7,013 nt of DNA from an uncultured Lachnospiraceae bacterium (GTDB taxonomy: Bacteria; Bacillota; Clostridia; Lachnospirales; Lachnospiraceae). Below the pieces are notes generated by a model. The model was not told the DNA's origin. It worked only from the letters and a program-made list of their open reading frames with translations, and made no database searches. Made by a program: the position numbers and the translations under genes. The DNA lies in assembly GCA_937885345.1 (NCBI GenBank), contig CAKZZH010000034.1:1-7013 (forward strand). Reading direction: 5' to 3'. Numbering within the stretch: the first letter of the stretch is position 1; every line of letters starts with the position of its first letter. Below, in pieces: positions 6,125-7,013 of the stretch.

Positions 6125-6148
6125 GCGGGCGCGAGATATCGCGCTCGT
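6125..6148 (+). other. Hairpin between the GGDEF-protein gene and coaX
   Basis: Positions 6125-6134 pair with 6139-6148 around a GATA loop. The inner core GCGCGA/TCGCGC is perfect, and the four outer pairs include two G-U. It begins four bases after the upstream stop and is followed by ATATTATAAAATAA rather than a T run, so termination is doubtful. It ends 16 bases ahead of the coaX SD and may act as a partial terminator or mRNA stabiliser that lowers or separates coaX expression. Confidence 0.5.
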
Positions 6149-6176
6149 ATATTATAAAATAATCCGGAGGTAAATT

Positions 6177-6941
6177 ATGATTCTTGCAGTGGATATGGGT
6201 AATACAAATATTGTTCTTGGGTGCATCGATAAGGGTAAAACCGTATTTACCGAAAGGCTTTCGACGGATCTTTCCAAGACTGAATTCGAATATTCAATGA
6301 GTATTAAAGGCGCATTTGACCTCTACAAGATCAAGCCCGGCGATATCGAAGGCGCGATAATCTCTTCGGTTGTGCCCCCTCTTACAGGATATATCAAGGG
6401 CGCGATCCGTAAAATATCCTCCAAGGATGCGATGATCGTAGGCCCCGGGATCAAGACGGGACTTAATATCAAAACCGACGATCCCAAGGGAGTCGGCGCG
6501 GATCTTATCGTTGCTTCCGTTGCAGCACTTGCAAGATACGGCGCGCCTGTTATTATGGTCGATATGGGAACCGCAACAACGCTTGCCGCAATAGATAAGG
6601 ACGGTAATTATCTCGGAGGTTCTATCATGCCGGGACTCAGAAGCTCTCTTGAAGCCCTTGTTTCAACGACTTCACAGCTTCCGAGGATTTCACTTATCGC
6701 TCCCAAGAAGCCTATTGGCCGCAATACAGTAGACGGTATGGGCAGCGGAATAGTACTTGGAAATGCAGCAATGATCGACGGAATGCTGGACCGTTTTGAA
6801 GAAGAGCTGGGATATCCCGCAACCGTTGTCGCAACCGGAGGACTGGCAAATCTTGTTATCCCTCAGTGTAAGAGAGATATCATAATAGACGACGACCTTC
6901 TTCTTGAAGGCCTTGAAATAATATATAACAAAAATCGTTAG
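6177..6941 (+). CDS. coaX: Type III pantothenate kinase (CoaX)
   Basis: A 254-residue cytoplasmic enzyme that phosphorylates pantothenate with ATP, the first committed step of coenzyme A synthesis. It belongs to the ASKHA fold. Family motifs are all visible: the N-terminal phosphate-binding DMGNTN (6-11), GADL (107-110) with D109 as the probable catalytic base, DMGTATT (129-135), GGSIMPGL (147-154) and the late ATGGLA (219-224). Length is normal (about 250-260), with no truncation. Type III enzymes are insensitive to CoA feedback and use a monovalent cation, as established for the family. The start is secure: ATG 6177 follows CGGAGG (6165-6170) at six-base spacing. The last gene of the plus-strand group; no intrinsic terminator is seen in the 72 bases after the TAG. 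Confidence 0.96.
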   Translation: MILAVDMGNTNIVLGCIDKGKTVFTERLSTDLSKTEFEYSMSIKGAFDLYKIKPGDIEGAIISSVVPPLTGYIKGAIRKISSKDAMIVGPGIKTGLNIKTDDPKGVGADLIVASVAALARYGAPVIMVDMGTATTLAAIDKDGNYLGGSIMPGLRSSLEALVSTTSQLPRISLIAPKKPIGRNTVDGMGSGIVLGNAAMIDGMLDRFEEELGYPATVVATGGLANLVIPQCKRDIIIDDDLLLEGLEIIYNKNR

Positions 6942-6969
6942 TTTATTCGCAGACATATGTAGGACAAAC

Positions 6970-7013
6970 GCATCAATCATAGATGCCTCTTAATAGGTTG
7001 CTGTTTTATGCAA
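6970..7013 (+). promoter_or_regulatory. Possible truncated 5' end of a cobalamin riboswitch
   Basis: After coaX, GCATC (6970-6974) and GATGC (6982-6986) can form a small hairpin. Next comes AATAGGTTGC and a TTGC...GCAA stem running to the edge. Cobalamin riboswitches commonly begin with ATAGGT followed by a short hairpin and then an AGGGAA core, which would lie just past the window. Only the first part is visible, so this could be chance. Confidence 0.22.

Overview
The window looks like a chromosomal segment from an anaerobic Firmicute of the class Clostridia, most likely a Lachnospiraceae relative (Butyrivibrio/Roseburia-like). This rests on a reverse-type rubrerythrin paired with a PerR regulator, a lipoprotein with trigger-factor-like domains, type III pantothenate kinase, AAGGAG/GGAGG ribosome binding sites and moderate GC. 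Genus assignment is inference. There is no phage, CRISPR array or intact insertion sequence.

Left part, minus strand (about 110-1540). tRNA-Ser(CGA) is a compact unit with its own promoter and a rho-independent terminator. Upstream of it lie reverse rubrerythrin (peroxide reduction) and perR (peroxide-sensing Fur-family repressor). perR has a near-consensus promoter (TTGACA-17-TAAAAT) with a PerR-box-like operator on its start point, which implies autoregulation. A 19-bp tandem repeat forming alternative hairpins lies between rubrerythrin and the tRNA promoter. A perfect 14-bp palindrome lies just ahead of rubrerythrin.

Right part, plus strand (about 1523-6941). Four closely spaced genes (gaps of 38, 52 and 56 bases) look like one transcription unit. 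They encode a TerB-like/CbbX-SpoVK-type AAA+ ATPase with a TTG start, a secreted lipoprotein with a trigger-factor-like FKBP isomerase domain, a PAS-GGDEF-GAF-GGDEF protein in which both GGDEF motifs are degenerate, and CoaX (first step of coenzyme A synthesis). The unit's promoter interleaves with the divergent perR promoter, so PerR could also influence it.

Edges. The first 60 bases may hold the 3' end of a mobile-element gene (weak). The last about 40 bases resemble the beginning of a cobalamin riboswitch but are cut off (weak).

Most of the window is ordinary housekeeping and stress-response DNA. The least explained parts are the tandem degenerate GGDEF protein and the AAA+/foldase pair beside it.
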